From Cryptomeria japonica (Eukaryota > Streptophyta > Pinopsida > Cupressales > Cupressaceae), in the NCBI RefSeq assembly GCF_030272615.1, contig NC_081410.1, positions 142,509,349 to 142,573,348 on the forward strand: a DNA stretch of 64,000 nucleotides. The letters are read 5' to 3'. The notes under the pieces are model-generated. The model was not told the DNA's origin. It worked only from the letters and a program-made list of their open reading frames with translations, and made no database searches. Positions 21,781-33,764 of this stretch are shown here, in pieces. The stretch's first letter is position 1. The number at the start of each line of letters is the position of its first letter. A program made the position numbers and the translations under genes.

Positions 21781-23542
21781 AAAAGTTTTTCAAGAGAAAT
21801 TTTAGGATGATGACTATCTTCCAATGTTCTTTAATCCAATTGTGAATCTTTTCCCTTCTTGGTTTGCAGCCAGTGATTCTACAGATGTTTGCTAGGTTCT
21901 CTATAATCTCTATATTTTGTTTACTTCTTCAATCACATCTATGGTAGGCGATTCAATTTCTATTTCATCCTTTCTAGTTGTAACCCTAACATTAGTGTTT
22001 GCTTTTGAATTTATGCCTTTCACGTTATTGGAAATCTTAGCTCTGAAATTTGTTTTTTACAAATCTGATCTTTGTATTTTTGCTAGTAGAGCATAAATAT
22101 AAAGACATATTGTACATTATTTTTTTGATAATTATATTTTTTAGTTGAAATGAATATATATTTTTTGTTTGGTTGTTAAGTGGGAGTTAGCTAATTTTAG
22201 GGGATTTTTTATTACTGATATAATATTTATTATTATTGTTTAATTCATTTTGTGGGGATTTTAATTTTGGAATTAATAGAATATTATTATTTTCATGTTA
22301 TATTTATGGTTTTCAAATTAAGGTTTTTTGTGCCTGTTTTTGTGAGCTTTATTTAGGTGATCGAGTTTTATTTATTATTTTTAATGAGTAGATTTTGACA
22401 TTACCTTTTTATGAGATTTTGGAGAGAAGATTTTTTGTTGAATTTTGGAGAAGGGATTTACAAATTTCTTTTCAATATTGATTAAAGGTGTTTCTCTGGG
22501 TTTGATTGAAGCATAGATTGGATTTATTGAGAATGATTGTTTAAAATTTTGTTTGCTGATTTAAAGAGGATTTGTGTTCATCAATTCGATAACAAATTCT
22601 CTCCCTTTCTCTTTCTTTCTTCACAAGTTTGTAAGTAGGTACTTATTTTCCCAATTTTGATTTCAGTTTAATTTACAATTTTTATTATAATGGATTATGT
22701 GGGGGGATTGGAAATTTTGATTCGATTGTATCTATTGTGTAATCAATTTGGTACTTGTGTTTTGATTTGGTTGAGTCATGGTCAAATCGAGTGTGGTAAT
22801 TGTGTGTTTCAATTGTTTGGTTTTTCTTTGTGCTTAATTGAGATTCCTATAAGAATCCTTGTGTTTATTTTTTCTATGGATTTGGGATTTTTTTAGGCCC
22901 TTTCAAATGCATCTTTTTCATAATTTAATTTGGAGTCTTTGTTGCATTTATACACATTTAGAGTTGCAAGTGTACACACTCAAAGCCACAGATGTCACAC
23001 TCAGAGCTACAAGCACACAACTCTGGGTTGTAATTTCCCAACATTAGGGCACAACTACACAACTACAATGACAAATGTGCAACGATAGTGAGAAACTATG
23101 CAACTCTTTTGGGTTTTGCTCACTTTTCAATTTTGGCCTAATTTTGATTCTCAGTCTGTCCCAAAGGCCTTAAGTGACTATGTGACCTGTCAATTTTGGC
23201 TTTTTTATGTATGATTGGTCTTATTTTGGCTAGATTGGTGTTTATATGCCGTTTCCTAATTTGGTTTGTGAAAAGGAACAATGTTTTGGAAGTTATGATT
23301 CAGTTTTAAGACTTGAGCTTGTGATTGGTCTTTGTTGGAAGTCCTGTTTGCAAATTGTGCTATTTGTGCTTGCATATGGATTCTTGATGTTCCTATTTGG
23401 TTAGAACATGTATAGTGTGCTATTTTGAGCCATAAGGAAAAGATTGTCTTGGTGCATTAAGGGGGAGTGACTCTCTATGAGGGTAGGGGCCCTAAGTGGT
23501 TGCTAGGCTAACCCATAGGAGAGTAGATTAATAAGTGATAAT
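21781..23542. other. AT-rich DNA left of element D, no gene
   Basis: Poly-T/poly-A rich with chance frames only. Between 22960 and 23060 the words GTTGCAAGTGTACACACTC, AGCCACAGATGTCACACTC and AGAGCTACAAGCACACAACTC form a degenerate 20-22 bp tandem repeat. Confidence 0.35.
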
Positions 23543-24664
23543 TGTTGAGGCTAAAGTTGAACTCTAAAAAATTGACTTGAAACTTGTTAGTCCATCATAA
23601 ATATAAAAAGAAAAGCTACAGGAAACTTAACTTCAACCAATGAAGTAACATGAAGTAAATGAAATAAACAAGATTATACCTTTCATGATTTACACCTCAT
23701 TGTGTGCTAACTCCACCGTTCCTGGTTGCAAATAATTTTGTCGTAGACAAGCACACGTAGCTTCCAAGATGGGATATGAAGAATGGACTGATAGTTAACT
23801 GATACTAAGATATGCATATGCAAATGATTTAAGCTAACATGATATTAAGCTATGATAAGAATTCTAAAATTGCTAATTGCTTCAAACTCAAACTGACAGA
23901 TGTAAGATAAAGACCCCTAGAATGACTATAAGATTAGCGATTAGTTTCAAAATGTCTTAGGAGACCTTTTTTATAGATTTTTGAGTGCATGAGCTTAGGT
24001 GGCAGAGATCAATGGTCATGATTGGATCTTACAAATTGGATTGCTATGAGCAAGAGGTTGAAGGTTGAGAGAAAGGGGGAAGGAGAAGACAAGTGTCACT
24101 CATCTCACCTTGATTGAGTTGAAGACTTGAGAGATTATATGATAGTTGGAGAAGATGTAGGAATGAGAGGACAAGTGGACTCAAGTCCTCCTAAGATATA
24201 GGGATGTTAGAGAGAATATAAAAGAAAGTTAGGAAATATGTGTACATACACAATATTTCATTTATTTTGGAAGTTGGAGATAAGTGGCCAATAAATGATT
24301 TAATTTAATTTAATTTTGTTGAATTAATTTAGCCACGTGATGGATGAGTTAGCAAAGAAGAAATGATGTGGAGAATGAAAGGTGAGTTGGGAAAGGGATT
24401 AAATAATTAAGAAATTATTTAATTAATGAGACTATAGGATAGTACATAGAGGAATAATTAAATATTAGATATTTAATTAATTGATTAGAAGAAAAGGATA
24501 TAACGAATTAATTAATAAAATGTTTCAATTAAATTAATTAATAGAAGGACATGAAATGAATTAAATAAATTAATCTTTTCAAATTAACTATTTAATAGAA
24601 GAATAATAATTAAATAATATAAATTATTTATTTAATTACTCATACCTGATTTTATGTGTATACA
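23543..24664 (-). mobile_element. 3' LTR of element D
   Basis: Minus orientation: begins TGTATACACATAAAATCAGG at 24664 and ends CCTCAACA at 23543. Homologous to 51089-52227 along its length with scattered substitutions and small indels. A TATA-like CTATAAAAAAG (minus) sits at about 23966-23976. Confidence 0.85.
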
Positions 24665-24681
24665 TTTTGCCCCTCTTTGAG
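24665..24681 (-). promoter_or_regulatory. Polypurine tract of element D
   Basis: Minus-strand CTCAAAGAGGGGCAAAA directly precedes TGTATACAC; identical in core to the PPT of element C. Confidence 0.8.
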
Positions 24682-25668
24682 ATGAAGTTGAGACAACATT
24701 GTTCCAAAGATTAAATCAAGTCTCGATAATGCGCCCGATGAAGATAAATATCTTGATTGTGTGCCCCCTCGCGAGATTGATAGTGAAATTATTGAAAATT
24801 TTGGATAAGCGATTAATCTCATGATAATTGATTGAAATTAATACCACTTTGGTTGATGAAAATGTCCTCTCTTTGATTACTTTGATATTATGCTTAATTT
24901 GATGATTGATAGAGTTTGATTAACCTCATGATCGATGAGGGCCAATGATATAAACTTGAAGCTTTGATGATCTGATAGGATAGAGTTTGATTGACTTCAT
25001 GATTGATGAACATCAATGATGTAAGCTCAAGATTGGATAGACTAGATGCGTAACCTCATGATGAATGAGCGTCACTAATATGTGGTAAAAGAGATTGATA
25101 GAAATCTCAAGTGAGTGGATAGGATAGTTGATTGATTGATCAAAGCGATTGATTGGATCAAGAACTGACATTTTGTTGATATCATGTTGCAAGAGGATCT
25201 AGATGTATTGATTCATCTAGGGGGAAACATGATGATCAACGAGGCCTACAATATCTGAAAAGAGTGGTGATCTTCATTCTAGTTGACATATTGATATGAG
25301 ACATTGATCTATATCATGGGACATTGTATTTTATTGATTATCTATTTGATATCATTGTATACTTGGACTGTTTATTGTTTTATGATGATATGCAAACATG
25401 GATCCTATATGATGTTGATGATTCATGATGCATTATAAACATGCTACTCTATATGATGATGATGATCTATATGCATTGATTGCAGTGGTGGATGATGTTA
25501 TGATGATCTTTTCTTTCCTTTATATTCATGATGATGATGTTCTATATGACGCAATGATGATGAAATGAAAATGCATTTGATTTTTTATTTTGATGTTCAT
25601 GGATGCAAATGAAATTAATTCTATATTGCTTTACTTAAATGATGCAAATGCAATGATCTATATGAGAA
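24682..25668. other. 3' non-coding region of element D, part 1
   Basis: Rich in GATGAT/TGATTGAT words, no gene. This is the stretch between integrase and 3' LTR on the minus strand. No PMD gene is recognisable on the + strand here, unlike elements A and C. Confidence 0.4.
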
Positions 25669-27028
25669 TGTTGGCATTTGGATGAAGATTGCATTAATGA
25701 TTTGTTATGTTGTCATTGATGTCAATTAAACCGGTAATGATATTGTTGTAATGTTGTTTTGTAATCGGTAGGAAGAGATAAGTGAAAGGAACTATAACCG
25801 GTAGGTAAGTTTGTGGAGTGAACTGGTATTGCTAAGTATTGGAGAGTTGAACCGGTAAACCCTACCTATTGTTTTGATAAACCCTAACCAATTAAGTCCG
25901 GTGAATTGGTTATATTGGTTTATGGTCTGATAATGAGTGGTAATGATTATGACACGTATGCATATTGTATGAAGAGAGTTTCAAAGAGTTTTTTGCGCAT
26001 TGAGTTAATGTTTTTTGTCTTGGGAATGAGCAAGTATATTGCATGTAATTCAAAGTGCATGATGAGTTACTGAGCTCAATGGAGCGATGATCAAGGAGAG
26101 GTCGAGGCTTTCTTGAATGATGTGTAAAGATTGTTATGTAATCCAACGGTCATACTTGAACTGACTTGTTTGTAATCTCTATGTGAATTAGGTTTTTGTT
26201 GTGTTGCCAACCTAATTGATTTGTTTATAAGGTCAATGAGTTGTTTTAGTTGAAGTGTTGGCAAAGTTGAATTGAGTGTGTGGTTGTCGAACCAGATAAT
26301 GTATCTACAGTTTGAGTAAAGGCAGACAGGAGCATAAAAATGATTTGAACAAGCAAGCGAAGTGCTATTCAAACATATCAACAAACTCTTGTTGTCTTCT
26401 AACAATTACAATAGTTAAATCCCTTAACCGGGTAAGCTCTAACAAGCTTGGTGTTATTCAAATCCTCTAACAAGGTGATCCATTATCTTGGATTCTAAAT
26501 CCTTTACAAAGGTTACTCCTCAAAGGGTATTGCTTCTAACAAGGCATTATAGTCAATCCCTTAACCGAGTGGTTCCTAACAGGATCTGTTCTTAACATGA
26601 TTTTTTGTAAAATCTTTAATAGGCTTGGCTCCTAACAGGACGAACTTCAGAAGAGTTCAGATAGTTATCTTGTGAGTCTCATCTCACTGTGGTTTTACCC
26701 ATTTGGGTTTCCACATCAAAAATATTGTGTCAAGTGGTGAATGTTTTTGTGGTTATGTTTCTATGGTTAATTGCTTAACTACTTATTTCACTTTGATAAG
26801 TTATGTTAACCGGTAACAATTTGAAATGAAGTTTTACTTATGTCAAGTAAAAGTATTTGGATGATTGTGAGTTTCAAGTTGTTTACTGTTATCTATTGTA
26901 ACAGTCAATCGGTTTACTTGAGAGGTTATTTCTGAGAAAGGTGAAAGTTTACCAGTTTTTCTATCTACTAATTCACCCCCCCCCTTCTGAGTAGTTGACT
27001 GGATCCTTGTTCTTTCATCATACCATTA
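25669..27028 (+). mobile_element. Solo LTR S2 (copia-type) inside element D
   Basis: Begins TGTTGGCATT and ends ACCATTA, bounded by GAGAA at 25664-25668 and 27029-27033. The flanking ATG-rich sequence is continuous across the insertion. Internal features match plant copia LTRs: repeated CTAACAAGG/CTAACAGG words (26400-26645), a splice-like TTGTGAGTCTCATCTCACTGTGG, and AATTCACCCCCCCCC near the 3' end. The 3' terminus is not the canonical CA, so the end may be mutated or set a few bases off. No internal coding region. Confidence 0.7.
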
Positions 27029-28210
27029 GAGAATGCTTCTAATGGTTTTTATTTTTAATGTGTATGCATATAATTATTTGAAATGCAAATGATCTACATG
27101 AAATGTATTTGATTTCAAGTTTGATGTTTTTAAATGCAAATGATGATTATGAATGCTATGCTTGATCAAACTTATGTGATGGATGCTTATATGTAATGCT
27201 TATAATTATAATGAAATGCTTATAATGATAAATGAATCTAAGTGCAAAGATGCAACTAAATGACCTTAATGGATGTGAAGAAGTACAATGATAATGATCC
27301 TAATGCAAATAATAATGATGATATACTACATGTTTATGAAATGCACTTAATAAAATGTAAACTAATGTAATACAAATGATTATGATCAAAATGCAAACCT
27401 AATGAAATGAATGAACCTAAATGCAAATTGTTTTGGTTTGTCCAAGTATACTCAACCTTTATTTATAACCATTGATCTCTAAATGGAATGAAATGTTTAT
27501 AATGCAACTGATAATGAATGATTATAATGTAGATGAATAATGAGATAATTTAAAATGATCTAACTAAAATGATACTTCCATTCTTCATATGTTGTCTTAT
27601 AACAGTGCTTGATTTCATCATTGAGCTTTTAAAATGTTGTAAGAAAATACAATAATCTTGACATAATAATTCAAGCTGACCTGAGTATTTCTTACATGGA
27701 TTTTGATATAGCAAGTTAATACAAGAAACTTAATATGATGAATCAAGCTGACTTGAGTATTTCTTGCAGAACAGACAAGGATTATCCCCTTTCCTACATG
27801 ACTCAGAACGTCCTCTTGGATCTTTTGCCGATCATATCCTTAGACAAGTACATACCTTAATAAGAGATAAACCACATACAACAAACAAAGAAAATAACCA
27901 TGCCCCATCATAACTTCTCTAGTCATGGACATGCTTGAGTCACATAGAGTACATGATTAGCAATAAATCAAGATATAAACACTGAATCTTGTATGTCATA
28001 TACATGTTCTCATGGTCATTAACTAATTTAATCATCTTGATCAATAATCATTGATAATCCTTCATTACTTGTTGGTTGAATCTTTGTTTTCCGAGTTTCA
28101 CGATTCAGTTGCTACAAAATGCCTTGATCTTCATTGCTTTGTAGTTCGTTATATGTTTCAAAACCCTATGTGTTTTGGTTTTTTTCTAAGTTTTCCGAAT
28201 GTTTTGGATT
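27029..28210. other. 3' non-coding region of element D, part 2
   Basis: AATGAATGAT-rich sequence; no gene or RNA recognised. Continues the composition of 24682-25668. Confidence 0.4.
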
Positions 28211-28723
28211 TTCAAAGATGTAAAAGATCACCTTAGCAAAAGGAATTAGGATTTTGCCCCCAGCGGAAACAACAGTTTATTATGGATGTACAAAAGGATT
28301 ATCTAAATCATGGTGGGATATAATGCAAATATGATTGATAAAATCCAAGACAAGGACTACACTAAGTATGCCAAAGATTGATAATTTCTGGTAAGCTGCA
28401 TATTTCCTTCTAAATGGTTAAGAGAAATGAATGCGAAAGATGAAATGGATAAGCTAAGATAGATGACAGCGATAGATTCAAATAGGATGGAGTGGATAGG
28501 TGCGTGAAGCGATCTCATAGATGGAAGAACTCACTTTTAGATAACGCCTGTTTACCAGGTTTTCACTATCTAAATATATTGCATTTTTTCCATATTTGAT
28601 TTTTTTTTGTTTTGTTTTCTCTATTTAATGCTTTTTAAGGATTTTCTGCTTTTCTGATTTTTATTGATTTCTTCAGGACTTTATATGCCTTTCTTTTTTT
28701 TTCTTTTTTTAGGACTTTATATC

Positions 28724-28966
28724 TTAAGCATAAAACTTCTTGAGATGAATAGAATTGATGGGCTCATCAAACCAATCACCTTCAGGTGTAGATAACTTGT
28801 ATGCTCCTGAGACATATGCTGCTACTATAACAAAAGGACCTAACCAGTTCAATTCAAATTTTCCCTTCTTTTCTTGGTCTGACTGATTCCTTGGATTCTC
28901 CCTTAGAACTAGACCTCCAATCTGAAAAATGTGTGACTTAACTCTATGATTATAACTTCTCTCCAT
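28724..28966 (-). pseudogene. Integrase C-terminal tail, tandem copy 1 (element D)
   Basis: 80 residues from MERSYNHRVKSHIFQ to NSIHLKKFYA, with the LVLRENPRN and GPFVIVAAY blocks of the gypsy integrase tail. It lacks the catalytic core, which is found only at 42322-43060. This copy has YVSGAYKL where the others have YGSGAYKL. Confidence 0.8.
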
Positions 28967-29495
28967 TCTCTATTGATATGCCTTCAAAAATGTAAAAGAT
29001 CACCTTAGCAAAAGGAATTAGGATTTTGCCCCCAGTGGAAACAAAAGTTTATTATGGATGTACAAAAGGATTATCTAAATCATGGTGGGATATAATGCAA
29101 ATATGATTGATAAAATCCAAGACAAGGACTACACTAAGTATGCCAAAGATTGATAATTTCTGGTAAGCTGCATATTTCCTTCTAAATGGTTAAGAGCAAT
29201 GAATGCGAAAGATGAAATGGATAAGCTAAGATAGATGACAGCGATAGATTCAAATAGGATGGAGTGGATAGGTGCGTGAAGCGATCTCATAGATGGAAGA
29301 ACTCACTTTTAGATAACGCCTGTTTACCAGGTTTTCACTATCTAAATATATTGCATTTTTTCCATATTTGATTTTTTTTTGTTTTGTTTTCTCTATTTAA
29401 TGCTTTTTAAGGATTTTCTGCTTTTCTGATTTTTATTGATTTCTTCAGGACTTTATATGCCTTTCTTTTTTTTTCTTTTTTTAGGACTTTATATA

Positions 29496-29738
29496 TTAAG
29501 CATAAAACTTCTTGAGATGAATAGAATTGATGGGCTCATCAAACCAATCACCTTTAGGTGTAGATAACTTGTATGCTCCTGAGCCATATGTTGCTACTAT
29601 AACAAAAGGACCTAACCAGTTCAATTCAAATTTTCCCTTCTTTTCTTGGTCTGACTGATTCCTTGGATTCTCCCTTAGAACTAGACCTCCAATCTGAAAA
29701 ATGTGTGACTTAACTCTATGATTATAACTTCTCTCCAT
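29496..29738 (-). pseudogene. Integrase C-terminal tail, tandem copy 2 (element D)
   Basis: Same 80-residue tail as copy 1 with four apparent substitutions around TYGSGAYKLSTPKGDW. The frame is open in each unit only because it is short; no start signal or core is present. Confidence 0.8.
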
Positions 29739-30267
29739 TCTCTATTGATATGCCTTCAAAGATGTAAAAGATCACCTTAGCAAAAGGAATTAGGATTTTG
29801 CCCCCAGTGGAAACAAAAGTTTATTATGGATGTACAAAAGGATTATCTAAATCATGGTGGGATATAATGCAAATATGATTGATAAAATCCAAGACAAGGA
29901 CTACACTAAGTATGCCAAAGATTGATAATTTCTGGTAAGCTGCATATTTCCTTCTAAATGGTTAAGAGCAATGAATGCGAAAGATGAAATGGATAAGCTA
30001 AGATAGATGACAGCGATAGATTCAAATAGGATGGAGTGGATAGGTGCGTGAAGCGATCTCATAGATGGAAGAACTCACTTTTAGATAACGCCTGTTTACC
30101 AGGTTTTCACTATCTAAATATATTGCATTTTTTCCATATTTGATTTTTTTTTGTTCTGTTTTCTCTATTTAATGCTTTTTAAGGATTTTCTGCTTTTCTG
30201 ATTTTTATTGATTTCTTCAGGACTTTATATGCCTTTCTTTTTTTTTCTTTTTTTAGGACTTTATATA

Positions 30268-30510
30268 TTAAGCATAAAACTTCTTGAGATGAATAGAATT
30301 GATGGGCTCATCAAACCAATCACCTTTAGGTGTAGATAACTTGTATGCTCCTGAGCCATATGTTGCTACTATAACAAAAGGACCTAACCAGTTCAATTCA
30401 AATTTTCCCTTCTTTTCTTGGTCTGACTGATTCCTTGGATTCTCCCTTAGAACTAGACCTCCAATCTGAAAAATGTGTGACTTAACTCTATGATTATAAC
30501 TTCTCTCCAT
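30268..30510 (-). pseudogene. Integrase C-terminal tail, tandem copy 3 (element D)
   Basis: Protein identical to copy 2. Directly followed on the + strand, 25 bases on, by the 5' LTR of element C. Confidence 0.8.
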
Positions 30511-30535
30511 TCTCTATTGATATGCCTTCAAATAA

Positions 30536-31227
30536 TGTAGACACCTAAAATTGTCCAGTCTAATTAAATAAATATTTTTATTTATTTAATTACTTTAGCC
30601 TAATTCTTCTATTAATTAAATAAATCTTTATTTATTTAATTAATTCATTTATCCTCTTCTAGCCTTATTTCTCATTTAAATAAATACATTTATTTATTTA
30701 AATTATCATTTTCCTAAATTATATAAATATCTTATTTATTTAATTGATCCCACTTCCTCTATTAATTAAATAAATTTTTATTTATTTAATTAATTCATTA
30801 ACCTTTTCTACCTATGACACATGTCATTCATCTCTTAATTCATATACTACCTACCCCTTTCATTATTTTATTATTTTCATTATCAAACCCTCATTATGCA
30901 TTCAACCCTGCTTACGACTCGACTACACTACGCTTTTGCACTTTCATATGCGATCCTACTTGCAACCACATTTTCGTTCTTTGTTGAGCTCTTGTGCACA
31001 TAAAATTTGAGAGCAAATATATTAAGAAAGATCAATGGAGATAGGAAGAATGGAGATCCAAACCCTATTGGAAATAAGATGGTATAATCTTTGTGATTTC
31101 ATTTGATTTGCATTGTCTTAGGTAATCTTCATATGTTATGGTGGATCTTTGTTGTTGTTAGGCTAGGGTTTTGTGGTTGAATTCATTTAGTCTTTCAATA
31201 TTGTTGTTTCCATTTTCACCGTAAATA
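30536..31227 (+). mobile_element. 5' LTR of element C with a 97-bp deletion
   Basis: Starts TGTAGACACCTAAAATTGTC; ends near CACCGTAAATA, just before the PBS. Compared with the 3' LTR it lacks 97 bp after TATTATTTTC (about 30878), the part that holds the TATA box. Short TTTC repeats border the gap. Otherwise only a few substitutions. Confidence 0.85.
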
Positions 31228-31230
31228 TTT

Positions 31231-31248
31231 TGGCACGCCTTGTGGGAC
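31231..31248 (+). other. Primer binding site of element C
   Basis: TGGCACGCCTTGTGGGAC three to four bases after the LTR. It differs from the PBS sequences of D and of the 17180 LTR, implying a different tRNA primer. tRNA not identified. Confidence 0.65.
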
Positions 31249-31375
31249 ATGGATTTTTGTTAGATCTGTGTTTTTTGTAGATTTTTCTAACCCTATATTG
31301 TTGTTTTGTAAAACAATTTGGAGAATAACCTTGTCCAGCTAGGGTTTTGGACACAAAATCAAGATCTTTGAGAGA

Positions 31376-32220
31376 TTTGATCATATCTCACAAACGGCTT
31401 GGAAATTTTGCACCAAATTTTTTTTGCAAGTTGAAGATAGTATCAAGAGCTCGCAAAGAAAAATTCAGATCTATTGGAGCATATTTTAATTTTCTATGAA
31501 TTTTCATAAAAAATTAATTTTGAGAGCAAATGAGCGAATTTTTCAGATTTTCTTACATTTTTGGAAATATCTCATAATTATACATAGGATCTATTCTTTG
31601 TGATTTTAATTTTGATGCAAAATATTTCCCTAAAAATTGGATCTTTAAAAAATTAGGGTTTTTCCTTATTTTGATCAGATCTCACAAACGACTTCGAATT
31701 TTGGCATCAAATTTTTTTTTCAAGCCAGGAAAACTATCAGAAGTGTTCAGTAACAATTTCAGATTTTTTGGATCAAAGGTTCATTTTATATAAATTTTTA
31801 TGATTTTTCATAAAAAATTAATTTTGAGAGCAAATTAGCGAATTTTTTGGATTTTCTTACATTTTTGGAAATCTCTAAGAATTATACATAGGATATGTTC
31901 TTTGTGATTTTAAATTTGATGCAAAATCATTCCTCAAAAATCGGATCTTTGAAAATTAGGGTTTTGTATTATTTTACTCATATCTCACAAACTACTTGGA
32001 TTTGTTGCAGAATTTTTTTTATGCAAGTTTGGAAGACCATTAGGACTCTCCAATAAAAATTTCAGATTTTTTGGATCGATTTTGCATTTTCTATGAAATT
32101 TTTATGATTTTTTATAAAAAATTAATTTTTTGAGCAAATTAGCGAATTTTTTGGATTTTCTTACATTTCTAAAAATCTCTTGAAATTTTACACGTGGTAT
32201 TTTTTTATGATGAATCAAAT
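31376..32220 (+). repeat. Three degenerate ~300-bp tandem repeats in the leader of C
   Basis: Each unit has ATCTCACAAAC, then TCAGATTTTTTGGATC-like, AAAAAATTAATTTTGAGAGC and TTTCTTACATTT(T)TGGAAAT in the same order, starting near 31376, 31668 and 31974. AT-rich, no open frame. Confidence 0.8.
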
Positions 32221-33764
32221 CTTTGAATTGGTCAACAAAATGCATTGTTGAAGGCCCCTATTTCACAAAGTATTTCGGATCTAAAATTTGCTTGCAGGAA
32301 GGGGTGATCATTTGAAACAATCCAAACTACTAACAAATCTTTGTTGCAGGACCTTGACAAGGGTTTTTTATCTTTATTGTGTGCCTTTTTCTCATAGACT
32401 AGCAAACACTTCAATTGGTGCACTAAAATTGAACCATTGTCTTTTGTGTCTTGAGCAATAGGCTCTTTTTGTTTCATCTTTAGAGGGCCTGTCTTCCCGT
32501 GTGGTCATTAGGACTACTAGTGAGGAGAGAACGACCAAAGTGGTAGCAAAAGAAAAGCCATCTTCTTCCAAACCACTATAAATAATTGTATTCATGGTGA
32601 AAACTGTGGATAACGTGTGCTGATTAGTTCATACCGACACTATGTCTCCCCATAAACTCGTTTGATCAAATTTATTTGATCAGTTGTAGGGCGTAACCCC
32701 TACTGGCTGGGAGCCTTCTATATTTACAGAGCTGAAAGTGCCACATGTATGGCCACATGAGAGGATGCCCTTACTAGCACATTTTTGTTTTAGAAGCCAA
32801 AATCCTTCTAGTTGTTGAGGTAGGAGGTCGAACCTCTGGTAGCGGCCCACACACATACGATTCTTAGTAGAGATACAAAGTTCACCATGAGGAGTTTTTG
32901 TGGGGACTGATGCTTGGCTACCCCGAGAAGTGAGTGTTGAGGGTGAAGCCAGTGGGGTCAAGCATCTAAGTATCCGCTCTGAATAGCGTAGCCTCGAGGG
33001 AAACTCCATGTGGGATCAACAACTATTGTCTTGGCCATCCATAAGAATTGTGCTTGACTTATTTTGAACAATCAAACATTCAAGACCAAACGTCATACAT
33101 TGTGTCTTTTGTGTCTTCAAGTGTATGCAAAACAAATTTTACATCAAACAACACACTTTTCTTTGAGTCATTTTTGAGTCTAAACACTTGCAAACATTGA
33201 GTCCTCATCAACACTGTGTCCTCTTGTCACGAAAAACAGTCAAAATTTCAAATTGGGTCACAACAAACAACTTCACAAATTGGAAAAATTTAAAGTCCAA
33301 CAAACAAGAGCAATCAATTTCAGCATTCTTGAGCTTCCTAGGTTATCTCTCTGGGGTTTTCATCTAGCATTCAACCTATCTTTGGGTCTCACAAAGTCCA
33401 TCATTGCTTTACATCTTACATTACATTCACATTTGTCTAAACTTGAGTCAAAAGGTCACTTGCTTGTCCTCATCTTGCTTTGTCAACACACTACATACAA
33501 CAACATTTTGCTAAGTGGTCCCTCATCAAGGTCTATCACCTTTGGGTCTCATTTGGTCTTACTTAGAGTCAAGGTCAACTTACCTCATCAAGAGAAACTA
33601 TCATCTCTTTGGAAGCCACACCTACTTTACTACATACATACTTGGTCTTACACTTTGGACATTGCAAGTACACCTCAGATTCATTTACATTCCATCCAAC
33701 TCTTGGTCTTCCATACTCTTTCCATTTTCCTCTAGTTTCACACATCTTGGTCAATACCTAGTTC
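32221..33764 (+). other. Leader of element C before gag, with a conserved block
   Basis: No coding supported. The block 32625-33060 is clearly similar, in the same sense, to the leader of element D (complement of about 49790-50215), e.g. CATACCGACACTATGT, ACATGTATGGCCACATGA, TTCTTAGTAGAGATA and CAGTGGGGTCAAGCA. The remaining leader is T/C-rich with CTTGGTCTT/TTGGGTCTC words (33350-33760). Confidence 0.6.

Larger units (their letters stand above)
28211..30526 (-). repeat. 772-bp unit present three times in tandem
   Basis: Units 28211-28982, 28983-29754 and 29755-30526 are exactly 772 bp. Each has about 510 bp of post-integrase sequence and then, on the minus strand, the integrase C-terminal tail. 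Units 2 and 3 differ at very few positions by eye; unit 1 differs slightly more. Junctions share TTCAAA(G/A)ATGTAAAAG. This is a recent local amplification inside element D. Confidence 0.9.

Noticed and set aside
28211-30526. CRISPR or satellite array
   Set aside because: Only three 772-bp units without spacers, carrying a retroelement integrase tail; a plant TE duplication.
32680-33009. 109-codon minus-strand ORF in the leader of C
   Set aside because: The block is conserved with D but the equivalent D frame has stops, so nucleotide rather than protein conservation is seen.
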